Below, piece by piece: positions 34,195 through 44,949 of a stretch of DNA of 64,000 bases. This DNA is from Rhizophagus irregularis. Taxonomy: Eukaryota; Glomeromycota; Glomeromycetes; Glomerales; Glomeraceae. The notes beneath the pieces were generated by a model that was not told the origin of the DNA, ran no database searches, and saw nothing but the letters and a program-made list of their open reading frames with translations. The stretch is from NCBI RefSeq assembly GCF_026210795.1, contig NC_089435.1, forward strand, positions 434,001 to 498,000, read 5' to 3'. The translations under genes and the position numbers were made by a program. Numbering within the stretch: the stretch's first letter is position 1; each line of letters opens with the position of its first letter.

Positions 34195-34334
34195 TTTTTT
34201 TTATTTTATTTTTAAAATATAGACTCGACTGCCGAACGCTAAATAAGAATAAACATGATTTAAAAAAACAATAAATTCTAAGCTAATGATAAACCCAACC
34301 TCTCAGGAGGAGCCTGAAGGGGTCGTCTTGCCTC
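34055..34334. repeat. 280-base near-perfect palindrome (tail-to-tail SINE-like copies)
   Basis: The left arm, AGAGGCAAGATGACCCC through GCGTTCGAGTCCAGTCGAGT, and the right arm, ACTCGACTGCCGAACGCTA through GGGGTCGTCTTGCCTCT, are inverted copies of about 138 bases. They meet in an AT-rich centre near 34194. The right arm is the 3' part of a second, opposite copy of the SINE-like element. Confidence 0.85.
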
Positions 34335-34766
34335 TTATTCAATAGAACAATCAGGTATAACCGGGAGTCTAGAAAGTACTATCGAATGAAAAAGAAGAAC
34401 TAAAAAAATTAAATTTAAAACAGTCTTACCAAAATTCCAAGAAAAATGAACAAGAAAAATTAATAAAACCCGTATTTTGCTTTCAGCCCTAAGGCTGCCA
34501 CTTGTCAATACTGTCATAAGTGGAGTGGTTCATACTATTCTAAATTGTTTAATATATTTACATATATACATGATGACGTAGGGGTAAGTTAGACGCCAAA
34601 ATGTGTAATGTAAATTATAAAGTAGGAAAAAATGTTATAAGACTCATTACATGGAAAATATACATATATAAAGAAAACAAAAAAAACTAATTTAATTAGA
34701 ATTAAGACTAGTAAATAGGGAGTCAGGTAAATAACTATTCGCTGGTCTTGGTCTTTTATTGTCGTG
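34335..34766. other. Spacer on the 3' side of the 507-residue gene
   Basis: Ordinary AT-rich DNA. A 60-codon minus-strand frame at 34335-34517 is not supported. No terminator signal is resolved. Confidence 0.35.
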
Positions 34767-36290
34767 TCATTGTGATGAAGCGGAAGAATTGGTCAACGTA
34801 TCCCTCTTGTTAGGTCGGTATTCCACTGTTTTAGTTTCATCTGATGTGTATGAAGGAGAACCAAAAAGGTCTGTATGGTAATCAGGCGGGTAGTAAGGCC
34901 GAGGAGCGTACGGTTTGCTCATAAAGTCTTCATAATCTTGATGCTTTTCCATCCATTTCTTCCACTTGTGATGCTGTTTCTTTTTGGAAGGTTTTGGAGG
35001 TGGTGGAGGTTGTTTCATATACTTATGGTAGTCTTTAGTCCAGACCGTAATTTGTCGAGTCAACATTGCTCGACGATAATAATGTTTGAGTGTAGTACCT
35101 ATAGCGTTAGCGGTGGATGAATCGTAATCTAAAGGATTAGATTGACGTATTTCGATACTGGGAGGTAAATCGGGTTGAATAGGGTTGTATTGTAAGTGAT
35201 AACTACTGTCCACTTTTGACGGGTCTACGGGGTTATAACCGTAATAAACAGGAGTACGTTTAAGTGGTTCTAAAGAGCCACCGAGCACCGCAATTTCTTC
35301 AGCATTCAAATAATGGGGGATTGTATTGGCACCAGAAGGCCTATATGATGTCGAAGGTTGTGAACCAACTATAGGCGTAATACTGGAATTCTTCAGCGAA
35401 TGGTAAGGTATGTTAAATGTATAGTCATCGGGATCAGGTAAAAATTTTCCTATTGAAAAACGTTTGAATTTCAGGTGGTGAAGAGGTGAGTAAATGTGTT
35501 GAGATTCATGGAATAGGAAGCGAAAACGTCTCCCTGCTGCGAGTTTATCTTCTTTCATAGTGCGGGATGTAGGGTTAATATTTTTAAACACCCGTGCACA
35601 ATGTCTCTTAAAGCGGGTTTCCTGTTTGCGTTTCGTTACAGGGTTACTGCTGAGGTCGAAGCTGAAATTCGAAAGGTGTTTCCTATAAATGTAGGCGCCT
35701 GGGTGCTTTCGCACGAAATTACTACTGTTGGCTGCATAACATACATTGTATCGAATACCAAGACGATTGGAAAAAATATCATTTTTCCATCGATGTTGCC
35801 AAAGATCATATACATGATTTGCGTGTGAAGATTTTGAATTTATAAATCCTGGGTCTGAATCAGGCACAGGTTTCAGATGGTGGTTGATTTCTGTTCTCGA
35901 GAATTCAGATTGATGAGTACCACAAGCACGTCTATTTAAAGACATGACGAAAGGGCTCGGGCTATGACACCAGGTGAAAGGGTTTAATGAACCAGGTGCG
36001 CAAGCATGTTCACAAGGAATGTAAATGCCAAAGTGGAAGCGATAGCGCTTATAAGAAAACGAGAAGAAAGTGCGGGTAATGGAGTTCTTCAAAGTTCTTT
36101 TAGAAGCACGTGACTTGATAAAGTTAATTTGTTCCAATAATTTCCGGCGAATCAAATCAAAATACTTTTGTTGAATACGTCGAGGTAAAACTTTTTGTAA
36201 AATAAAAAAGTGTGTGAGCATTTTACTAATTTGATATTTTGTGTTAGGCAAATAACTTGTGGATGTGTATCGAATAGGCGTAGAATCCAT
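34767..36290 (-). CDS. Unrecognised 507-residue single-exon protein
   Basis: The longest intronless frame in the window, in sequence noticeably less AT-rich than its neighbours. The N-terminal half is rich in basic and aromatic residues. Around residues 85-125 it has scattered C and H (CEHAC, WCHSP, RRACG), but no spacing I can assign to a known zinc finger. The C-terminal quarter is Y/P/D-rich with a PPPPPKPSKKK segment (about 430-440), a short KKWMEKHQDYEDF helix-like stretch, and repeated YPP/YRP motifs. No signal peptide or membrane segment is obvious. I recognise no family. Neighbours are a SINE-like palindrome downstream and a broken plus-strand frame upstream, so it could be a repeat-borne gene. 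If real, an orphan or lineage-specific protein. Confidence 0.6.
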   Translation of the reverse strand: MDSTPIRYTSTSYLPNTKYQISKMLTHFFILQKVLPRRIQQKYFDLIRRKLLEQINFIKSRASKRTLKNSITRTFFSFSYKRYRFHFGIYIPCEHACAPGSLNPFTWCHSPSPFVMSLNRRACGTHQSEFSRTEINHHLKPVPDSDPGFINSKSSHANHVYDLWQHRWKNDIFSNRLGIRYNVCYAANSSNFVRKHPGAYIYRKHLSNFSFDLSSNPVTKRKQETRFKRHCARVFKNINPTSRTMKEDKLAAGRRFRFLFHESQHIYSPLHHLKFKRFSIGKFLPDPDDYTFNIPYHSLKNSSITPIVGSQPSTSYRPSGANTIPHYLNAEEIAVLGGSLEPLKRTPVYYGYNPVDPSKVDSSYHLQYNPIQPDLPPSIEIRQSNPLDYDSSTANAIGTTLKHYYRRAMLTRQITVWTKDYHKYMKQPPPPPKPSKKKQHHKWKKWMEKHQDYEDFMSKPYAPRPYYPPDYHTDLFGSPSYTSDETKTVEYRPNKRDTLTNSSASSQ

Positions 36291-36657
36291 GTGATAATCA
36301 TTGGTGTGTAAAAATAAATGAAGATTATTGGTGTCCGAGAAAGGATCAGCAAGCTCAAAAAAGAAACTTTTTGAGCGCCTAAATTCATAAATCTTGTTAT
36401 AACCGGTTCAGCGTTTAGTCATCACGTGAAATTTTTTCACAGAGACAAGGAAAGTATTTTCATGAGTATTGGACGTATTATTAAACGTTTTTAAGGGAAA
36501 AGGTAAAGGTAAAATAGTCTGGTCGTTATGAACAGACTGAAGTGGAACAGGTATATCTTCTGTATCCATATCTCTCAGAGGTCAAGGGTAATAAAAGGAG
36601 ACCTTTCCGTAGAGGCCACCGAGTGGTCCTCGCTCCTTACAAAAAATATAAGTATTT

Positions 36658-37159
36658 GTGAAAAAAAAGGTATATTACTGCGGTTTTTTAACAAAAAAAA
36701 ACGGAAAGGGGAGAGAGTTTTTTTTCTTAAAAATAAAAATAAAAATAAAAATAAAAATAAATGGGTCAGATACGAACGGTCACGTGACTCCGGACGAAGT
36801 GCTTGACGTCATTAATGATTTCAGGAAAAAAGGAAAAACTGGAGAAGTACCAATTTCCGTGATTCTATATAATAAGGTGAATCAAGCTTGTTCATTGCAT
36901 CTGCCTGAAATTAAAAAAGAAGAAATTTCAGAAGAAAAAATTGGCCACAAGCGATGTAGCAAGGAATAATTGAGTAGGGTCAGTTAGTAGTGATGAAACT
37001 GATGGGGAGAGTGAATCAGAAAATATTGCTACAGTAGTGGCGAAAAAAGAAAAATCTGCTCAAGGAGGGAAAGGTAAAAAAGGTGGGAATCAAAGAAAAA
37101 GAATAAGAAAAAGTGATAAATTTGTTAGTAAAGTATCTATCGCTAGTGATAGTAGGTAT
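36658..37159 (+). pseudogene. Unrecognised small acidic/basic protein gene, frame broken or spliced
   Basis: The frame 36658-36969 begins in low-complexity sequence and becomes protein-like from about 36785: TPDEVLDVINDFRKKGKTGE, then VPISVILYNKVNQACSLHLP, then EIKKEEISEEK. It stops at 36967-36969. About 17 bases on, in another frame, a plausible continuation runs to 37159: SSDETDGESESEN, then a K/G/R-rich stretch. The shift may be a one-base change or a tiny unresolved intron. Function unknown; a nuclear protein is only a guess from its composition. Confidence 0.35.
36729..36763 (+). repeat. (AAAAAT)n microsatellite
   Basis: Five to six copies of AAAAAT/AAATAA in tandem. They produce the KIKIKIK run of the overlapping frame, which supports starting the real coding part after it. 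Confidence 0.85.
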
Positions 37160-37447
37160 TAGCGTAGATTTTAATTAAAAATTAAAATTATAAATAGCTA
37201 GTACGTTTTGGTAGTCTTAGTTTGTTTAGTTTTATTTTATTTTTATTTTTTTTAACAGGTTTTTAGATAGATACTTTATTAGGAGATGCATGTCGTCTAA
37301 ATTATGCAATAATTGTTATAATAATAATAAAGTTTTTAAAAAAAAAATTATTAAAATTGGATCGACCTCAGCAAAATTATTTTCCGTGATGATCACATGA
37401 TGACTTAGGGAATCAGAGTTGTTATCTATATAAATAAATATCTTTAC

Positions 37448-37996
37448 TGAGTCCGGTCCGACGATCTTTCTGCCAGTCATGTCAATTTTTAGCACAGTCA
37501 TATGAATTTTGATGCAGACCGAATTTAAACTTTGATCGGACTTCGCTACCATTGGACTGAGTTAACTGAGTCCTGTGATTTTGATCAATCAGACCGAATT
37601 AAATCTACATGACCGATCTACATTTTATTTTATTTTTTTTTGTATTAATTGTAGATTTAAATAAACATTTTTTATACAATAAAATGTTTAAAAACTTATA
37701 ACAAAAATCAATTGCATCTTAATTTATTGAAACAAGAGGTTCCTAGCAATTTATATATACTATATCATCTAAAACCATTATCTCATTAAATATTTAATAT
37801 AGTAGTAAAAAAAAAAATTTTTTAATAACTCATTATAAAGCAAAAAAAACCGTGTAGATCAAGCTTTATAATCAAGTAATTTTTAGCGAATCACTAGACC
37901 ACATGGTCCGATCTCCGATGATCTGGACCCAAATTCACATGACTGTGCTAAAAATTGACGTGACTGGACGCAGAAAGATCATTGGACCGACACCGT
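37448..37996. mobile_element. Inverted-repeat element with GATCTTTCTGC...TTTTTAGCACAGTCAT arms
   Basis: Arms at about 37448-37512 and 37929-37996 are inverted and match through GATCTTTCTGC, GTCAATTTTTAGCACAGTCA and TGAATTT. The interior of about 415 bases has no transposase. Target duplications are not clear. Confidence 0.55.
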
Positions 37997-38017
37997 AAGG
38001 CATAATCTTCTCTATAT

Positions 38018-38171
38018 TGGTGTAGTTAGCCGAAAGATAATTACCGCAACGTGATCCGGACCTGGCTCGGGCTTAGATCGTCGTGGAATTCCAGGGGATT
38101 TTCTGCGATTAAACCGGGTCCGGATGATCAGCAATCAGGAATTCAGCTCCGTTTTTCGGCTAACTACACCA
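38018..38171. mobile_element. 154-base MITE with TGGTGTAGTTAGCCGAAA ends
   Basis: TGGTGTAGTTAGCCGAAA at 38018-38035 is inverted at the right end, finishing CGGCTAACTACACCA at 38171. The interior is GC-richer and partly self-complementary (CCGGACC / GGGTCCGG). AT-rich flanks show TA/TTA on both sides; the exact duplication is not resolved. Confidence 0.7.
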
Positions 38172-38419
38172 TTACATCACTAATCAATATTGCACAAATA
38201 CTTAAATTTCTCAAAATTTATGCAGTATAGTTAACAATATTATATATGTAATTTTTTGTACAAATTTTTTACAATATATCACAGAAAATTACTCAATATA
38301 CATATTATATATATTTAATATGCAAATAATGTGCATTTTCAGGGTGTGCAAATCAGTTTTTTCATGCACGAAATTTTGCATATTTTCTACACAAAAAATT
38401 TCCTGATGAATATATCATC

Positions 38420-39130
38420 ATCACTGCAATAAAAATGTTCAAGCTAAATTGGAATGCCAGAATCGATAAATAAAAAAAAGAAAATTATTTTTCTCAATGC
38501 TGGCATACCAATATCTACGAATGAAAAAAGTATTATTTTTTTTTTCATTAAATCGGCCATAAATAATAAAAAAATTTTTTTTTTTATTACTAAATCGAAA
38601 TGCCAGAACGGCAGAACCTGACAACAAAAAGACGTTTTTGTTTATTAAAATCAAAAATGCTGATATCTAAAATAACAAATAAAAAAATTCTCAAAAGAAT
38701 TTTTTTCTTCAATATCAGAATCTACAAATAGAGAAAAAGTTTATGTCTAATAGAGAATTCTCAATACTGGAACTTGCAATAGAAAAAATAAACTTTTTTT
38801 AAAAGTTTTCTCTTTTTCATATATCCAGAAGAGGATTCTCAATACTGGGAATTTGCAATAGGGAAAAAAAAAAATTTTTAAATTTTTCTCAATACTGGAC
38901 TTAATGAAATTAAAAAGACAAGCAAAAATGCCTTGCATACAAATATAGATAATGTTTTTTCAATACCAGAATGCTAGAATTTATAAATACTAAAGTAATT
39001 TTTTAAAGAAGGAGCCGATTTGAACGTATAAACCAAAATTTATTAATAAATAATGTTATACTATACAAATATAGATGATCAATGGATAACTCCCCATGGA
39101 AACTTGCCTCTTGTTTTTACTTGTAAATTA
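38420..39130. repeat. Degenerate CTCAATACTGG repeats and 3' flank shared with the next reductase
   Basis: Units containing CTCAATACTGGAA(C/T)TTGCAATA recur at about 60-70-base intervals (38490, 38759, 38838 and 38887). The last 240 bases (about 38890-39130) are repeated at 41534-41775 next to reductase copy 5. This defines a direct duplication about 2.65 kb long that contains one reductase gene. Confidence 0.6.
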
Positions 39131-39190
39131 GAAAAAAATTAACTTAAGACGTAAATATAAAATATACAAAATATTCACATTGATACTATA

Positions 39191-41144
39191 TTAATATAAT
39201 CTTCCATAATTATATGTAGTCGCAATAGGTGCAAATTTATTTGGCACTTGCATGTTTTTTCCAATAAAACCATCAAATGAGTCAGTCATTGAATGAGGAA
39301 ATGGAACTTCACGTCCAGTTGGTTGAGAAACATCATCAAGTCTTTTCATTTGTTCAGGTGTCAATCTGAAAATGATATTTTTTATTTTATTCTAGTTTGT
39401 GATTTTTTTTTTAAAAAAAAAAATGGAAAAAGGTAATTATGATTCTTACTTGAATTCAAGTGATTTAAGATTTTCTTCGAGCTGAACAACAGTTCTAGCA
39501 CCAATTAGAGGAAAAGTAATACCGGGTTTTTGTTGAATCCAATTCAAAGCAATCTATTTATTTTAAAAAAATGTTGTATTAAAACTTTTATATAATATTT
39601 AGAGATTGAATATAAAATTCTAAATTACCTGAACGGGAGATCGATTAATCTCTTTAGAAATAGCAATAACTTCATCTAAAATTTGCCAATTTTTTTCGTC
39701 CTTTGAATAATTTATAATTGATCGATTGCGATAATTGGATTTTAAATTAATATTTGTTTCTCTCTTATATTTTCCGGTAAGAAAACTTTTATATATATAA
39801 AAAAGAAATATGAATAAATTTAAATATTGAAGATAAAAAAAAAACTAATGATTAATTACCCATCTGCAACGATACTCCATGGAAGAATTCCAACCTAAAA
39901 ACTTTTTTTTTTTAGATATATAGTTCAAGTGAATTATGAACATGAATTTAGTTTATAATACATACACCAAGTTCAGCGCAGGCAGGTTGTAGGTCAAATT
40001 CTAACGAACGATCCAACAAATTATAACGCGTTTGAAGTCCAATAAAAGGACTAAACACAATTAATAAAAATGCGTTAACTTAAAAAAAACATAATTATCT
40101 GCAAGTTATTTTATAATTTCGTACCTCCATCCACGTAATTCAGCCATAGTGTTTGCACGAGAGAGTGCCCAAGATGGAATATCACTTACGGCAACGTACA
40201 AAACCTATTATTTTTTTTATTCATTTTTTTTTTAATAATATTTATAAAAAAAACTAAATAAGTCAGCAATTCATTTACCTTTCCACTTCAAACTACGTCA
40301 TCTAATGATCTCATAAATTCTTCAATTGGAGTTCGATACTCGTAAGCATGAACATATAAAATATCAACGTAACTCATGTTCAATCGTTTCAAACTCTCAT
40401 CCAAATTTTCTACAAGACTCTTTCGATGATTTCCTCCTATATATTTAACAGTTTTGTTAACTAACATAAGGTATTATATACTAACTATGAACAACTTACC
40501 TAAATTCGGATTGAATCTCCTATCCTTTTCTATAGCAGTATTATAAGCTGTATATTTTGTTGAAATCACAACATCGGATCGTTTATCGGATACGTAATCG
40601 CCAAGGAAGCGTTCACTCTAAATATTTCATTATTAATAAATATTAATATTGAATCAACAGAACTAATATTTAATATTTTTATTACTTACTTCACCAAAAT
40701 TATAATTGCAAGCGGTATCTAAATGACTTCATTAAAATATCCCCATAATAAAAGATTAAGAGCAACTGCGTAAATAAGAAAAACTTACCAATAAAATTTC
40801 CACCTTTTTCATAATAAAGGTCAAAAACTTTTTTCGATTCTTCTTTATTAGCACCTAATCCCTGTTTATATAATTTTAACATTCAGAAATTTTTTTCTTC
40901 TTTTGATTCATCAATTAAAATTAATTTATAGGTGACTTACCCGTTGTTCTCCAAAAGTCTTCATATGAAACAATGAAGAATTACAGATATTAAAAATACA
41001 TTTTCATAATTTAACCAAATTTATAAATAATTTTACCAAAGCACCAAGACATAATGGAGAAACTCTCAATCCACTACGACCTAATAGAACATAATCATCA
41101 AGAGCTTTAGTGGTTTTGACGGGAGAAGTAGAATCTTGAGCCAT
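39191..41144 (-). pseudogene. Aldo/keto reductase, array copy 4, with nonsense codon and intron loss
   Basis: Twelve exons in place of thirteen: 41037-41144, 40941-40958, 40789-40861, 40690-40718, 40500-40617, 40279-40436, 40125-40204, 39966-40050, 39860-39894, 39629-39785, 39450-39553 and 39191-39365. The 118-base fifth exon equals exons 5 (70) plus 6 (48) of the other copies, so that intron has been lost exactly. In exon 40279-40436 the codon at 40288-40290 is TGA where the other five copies have CGA (R165 in VVRSGK). Translation would stop after the catalytic residues but before the cofactor-binding half. All other splice sites and frames are intact, so the lesion is recent, or a sequence error. 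Confidence 0.85.
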
Positions 41145-41206
41145 TTCTTCAAAGATGAATTATTTGATAAAATTTCAGCTTCATAGACTGACTAGACTCT
41201 CATTAT

Positions 41207-41213
41207 TTATATG
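41207..41213 (-). promoter_or_regulatory. TATA-like box of reductase copy 4
   Basis: ATATAAA on the minus strand, 63 bases upstream of the ATG. It is kept although the coding sequence is interrupted. Confidence 0.45.
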
Positions 41214-41306
41214 TTCAAGATATTTATCATAATGACCGGCTTCTACAACGGTCCGAATTTTCAACCTTTTCTATTTTAGTTTATTATATGATCTTAGAAT
41301 CTGCAT

Positions 41307-41510
41307 TTAGGATTGGAACCGATTAAGGCTAACCGGTTAAGACTTCTCAAAAAACGGTTAACCGGTTAATTTAACCAGTTAAATTAACCGACTAATTAAC
41401 CGGCTAACTTAACCGGTTAAAATACAGATCATCCTAAATTAGTAATTTCTAGCCAACTTCTAACTTTAACTTTACTAGCATTAACTTTAATTTTGCCCCA
41501 CCCTAATAGA
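41307..41510. mobile_element. AACCGGTTAA-rich palindromic element
   Basis: Begins TTAGGATTGG and ends CCACCCTAA, with dense AACCGGTTAA / TTAACCGG palindromic units in between. The corresponding upstream DNA of copies 3 and 5 continues past GAATCTGCATT without it, so it interrupts copy 4's upstream region. The exact right end is uncertain. Confidence 0.5.
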
Positions 41511-41843
41511 TTTTTTTTAAAGCACGAGTCGATGATTTCTCAATACTGGACTTAATGAAATTAAAAAGACAGGTAAAATGCCTTGCATAATGTTTTTCAA
41601 TACCAGAACGTTGGAAATTGGAATTTGCAATAAAGTAATTTTTTAAAAGAAGGAGCCGATTTGAACGTATAAACCAAAAATTTATTAATAAATAATGTTA
41701 TACTATACACAAATATATCATGACCAATGGATAGCTCCTCATTGAAACTTGCCTCTTGTTTTTATTTGAAATTTGTATAATTAGAAAAAAATCAATTGAA
41801 GATGTAAATATAAAATATACAAAGTATTCACATTGATACTATA

Positions 41844-43884
41844 TTAATATAATCTTCCATAATTATATGTAGTCGCAATAGGTGCAAATTTATTTGGCAC
41901 TTGTATGTTTTTTCCAATAAAAACATCAAATGAGTCAGTTATTGAATAAGGAAATGGAACTTCACGTCCAGTTGGTTGAGAAACATCATCAAGTCTTTTC
42001 ATTTGTTCAGGTGTCAATCTGAAAATGATATTTTTTATTTTATTCTTTCTAGTTTGTGATTTTTTTTTTAAAAAAAAAATGGAAAAAGTTAATTATGATT
42101 CTTACTTGAATTCAAGTGATTTAAGATTTTCTTCGAGTTGAGCAACAGTTCTAGCACCAATTAGAGGAGAAGTAATACCGGGTTTTTGTTGAATCCAATT
42201 CAAAGCAATCTATTTATTTTTAAAAAAATATTGTATTGAAACTTTTATATAATATTTAGAGATTGAATATAAAATTATAAATTACCTGAACGGGAGATCG
42301 ATTAATCTCTTTTGAAATAGCAATAACTTCATCTAAAATTTGCCAATTTTTTTCGTCCTTTGAATAATTTATAATTGATCGATTGCGATAATCGGATTTT
42401 AAATTAATATTTGTTTCTCTCTTATATTTTCCGGTAAGAAAACTTTTATATATATAAAAAAGAAATATGAATAAATTTAAATATTGAAGATAAAAAAAAA
42501 ACTAACGATTAATTACCCATCTGCAACGATACTCCATGGAAGAATTCCAACCTAAAAACTTTTTTTTTAGATATATAGTTCAAGTGAATTATGAACATGA
42601 ATTTAGTTTATAATACATACACCAAGTTCAGCGCAGGCAGGTTGTAGGTCGAATTCTAACGAACGATCCAACAAATTATAACGCGTTTGAAGTCCAATAA
42701 AAGGACTAAACACAATTAATAAAAATGCGTTAACTTAAAAAAAACATAATTATCTACAAGTTATTTTATAATTTCGTACCTCCATCCACGTAATTCAGCC
42801 ATAGTGTTTGCACGAGAGAGTGCCCAAGATGGAATATCACTCACGGCAACGTACAAAACCTATTATTTTTATATTCATTTTTTTTTAATAATATTTATAA
42901 AAAAAACTGAATAAGACAGCAATTCATTTACCTTTCCGCTTCGAACTACGTCATCTAATGATCTCATAAATTCTTCAATCGGAGTTCGATACTCGTAAAC
43001 ATGAACATATAAAATATCAACGTAACTCATGTTCAGTCGTTTTAAGCTACCATCTAAATTTTCTACAAGACTCTTTCGATGATTTCCTCCTATATATTTA
43101 GCAGTTGTTTCAATTTATTGTCAATTAATATAAGATATTATATATACTAACTACTGTGAACAACTTACCGAAATTCGGATTGAATCTCCTTTCCTTTTGC
43201 ACAGTAGTATTATTAACTAAAGAAATAAATTTTGAAATTATTAGAAATTTAAAAATTAAAAAGTTACATAAAAAGCTCAAGATTCGTACGCGTAAATTTT
43301 GTCGAAATCACAACATCGGATCATTTATCGGAAACATAATCTCCAAGGAAACGTTCACTCTAAATATTTCATTAATAAATATTAATATTGAATCAACAGA
43401 ACTAATATTTAATATTTTATTACTTACTTCACCAAGATTATAACTGCAAGCGGTATCTAAAAGACGCACGTCATTAAAATATCCTCATAATAAAAGATTA
43501 AGAGCAACTGCGTAAATAAGAAAAACTTACCAATAAAATTTCCACCTTTTTCATAATAAAGGTCAAAAACTTTTTTCGATTCTTCTTTATTAGCACCTAA
43601 TCCCTGTTTATATAATTTTAACATTCAGAAATTTTTTTCTTCTTTTGATTCATCGTTAAAATTAATTTATAGGTGACTTACCCGTTGTTCTCCAAAAGTC
43701 TTCATATGAAACAATGAAGAATTACAGATATTAAAAATACATTTTCATAATTGACCAAATTTATAAATAATCTTACCAAAGCACCAAGACATAATGGAGA
43801 AACTCTCAATCCACTATGACCTAATAGAACATAATCATCAAGAGCTTTAGTGGTTTTGACGGGAGAAGTAGAATCTTGAGCCAT
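41844..43884 (-). CDS. Aldo/keto reductase, array copy 5
   Basis: Thirteen exons, 379 residues, open throughout: 43777-43884, 43682-43699, 43531-43603, 43428-43456, 43290-43359, 43169-43216, 42932-43089, 42780-42859, 42621-42705, 42517-42551, 42286-42442, 42106-42209 and 41844-42018. The tetrad D67, Y72 (DTACSYNLGE), K97 and H145 is kept. The residue after the catalytic lysine is F (TKFT) where others have Y. The opening reads LGHSGLRVSP where others have LGRSGLRVSP, and the 18-base microexon reads TFGEQR as in copy 4. It is the nearest relative of copy 4, and both lie in a 2.65-kb direct duplication. Confidence 0.9.
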
Positions 43885-43936
43885 TTCTTCGAAGATGAAT
43901 AATTTGATAAAAGTTCAGCTTCGTAGACTCTCATTA

Positions 43937-43943
43937 TTTATAT
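43937..43943 (-). promoter_or_regulatory. TATA-like box of reductase copy 5
   Basis: ATATAAA on the minus strand, 53 bases upstream of the ATG, in the CTCATTATTTATATGTTC context shared with copies 3 and 4. Confidence 0.5.
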
Positions 43944-44357
43944 GTTCGAGAAATTTATCATAATGATTGGCTTCTACATTTTCAATCTTTTCTATATTAG
44001 TTTATTATATGAACCCGAAACTGAATCTGCATTATTTTGTTTTAACCATCCAAATTTTTGACCTTTTCCATTATTAGTCTAAATTATGTCTTTTGTCAAT
44101 CAATAATTTATTTTAGCCAAAGATTTTAATGCTACAATAATCTAAATTTTCCGACCTTTTCCATTATTAGTGAAATATTATTAATTATTTAAATCTTTTG
44201 TCAATCAATATAATTACAAATCAAAGTTTTCGATCTTCTCTATTATTAGTTCAAATTGACATCATATATTTATTAATTTCCAGCTCTACCGTCAATCCGG
44301 ATTTAATATTTACGTTCTGTATCTGATATACGCAGCAAGATCGGCAAAGAAAAGATT

Positions 44358-44937
44358 AATTGCCGATCCGCCTAAAATCGGCACTGCGTTACTAATAAAA
44401 TTCGGGGTTAAATTTGCCGATTTTGTGTTAGAACACAAATTTCAAAAAAGGATATCTCATAGACGACAAATTGATTATAAATAAAAGTCATATGATATAC
44501 TGAATAAAAAAGAATTTACAAAAAAAATTATACATTCATACGCAAAATAATGAGTTTACTATGTACGCGCATCAGATTTACACCTTAAAATATATGAAAT
44601 TTCAATATTTCATTTTACTATATTGTGTTATTTACATTAAAAACATATAATTTTTAGCTTTTAAAGTTGTTTTTAAAGACATATTGAAATATTTTTATTA
44701 TTAAAAGCAAGTGAAAGTTGAAGAAAACCCGTTACAGAAATATAGTTATGGGGCAAGTCATACTTGCCAAAAAGTTTTATAAAATGAAGGAAAATATTGA
44801 ATTTATGTTATTTCTGTTTGTGAAATAGTGGAAACTTATTCCGCGCGCGAGATGTAAAAAATGCTTTTTTTTTATTATTGCTATTAACCCCGAATTTTAT
44901 TAGTAACGCAGTGCCCATCTTAGGCAGATCAGCAATT
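44358..44937. mobile_element. 580-base MITE with about 50-base inverted ends
   Basis: Left AATTGCCGATCCGCCTAAAAT continuing through GCACTGCGTTACTAATAAAA (split for length) is inverted at the right end with only a few differences. AAAGATT flanks it at 44351-44357 and 44938-44944. The duplicated upstream DNA of reductase copy 3 (about 31560-31590) is the empty site, running AAAGATT straight into AAAGATTTAAAA. No coding capacity. Confidence 0.8.
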
Positions 44938-44949
44938 AAAGATTTAATA

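Noticed and set aside
34875-35828. Plus-strand frames opposite the 507-residue gene
   Set aside because: Shadows of the longer minus-strand frame.
40500-40617. Copy 4 as a processed retrocopy
   Set aside because: Only one of twelve introns is missing; all others remain.
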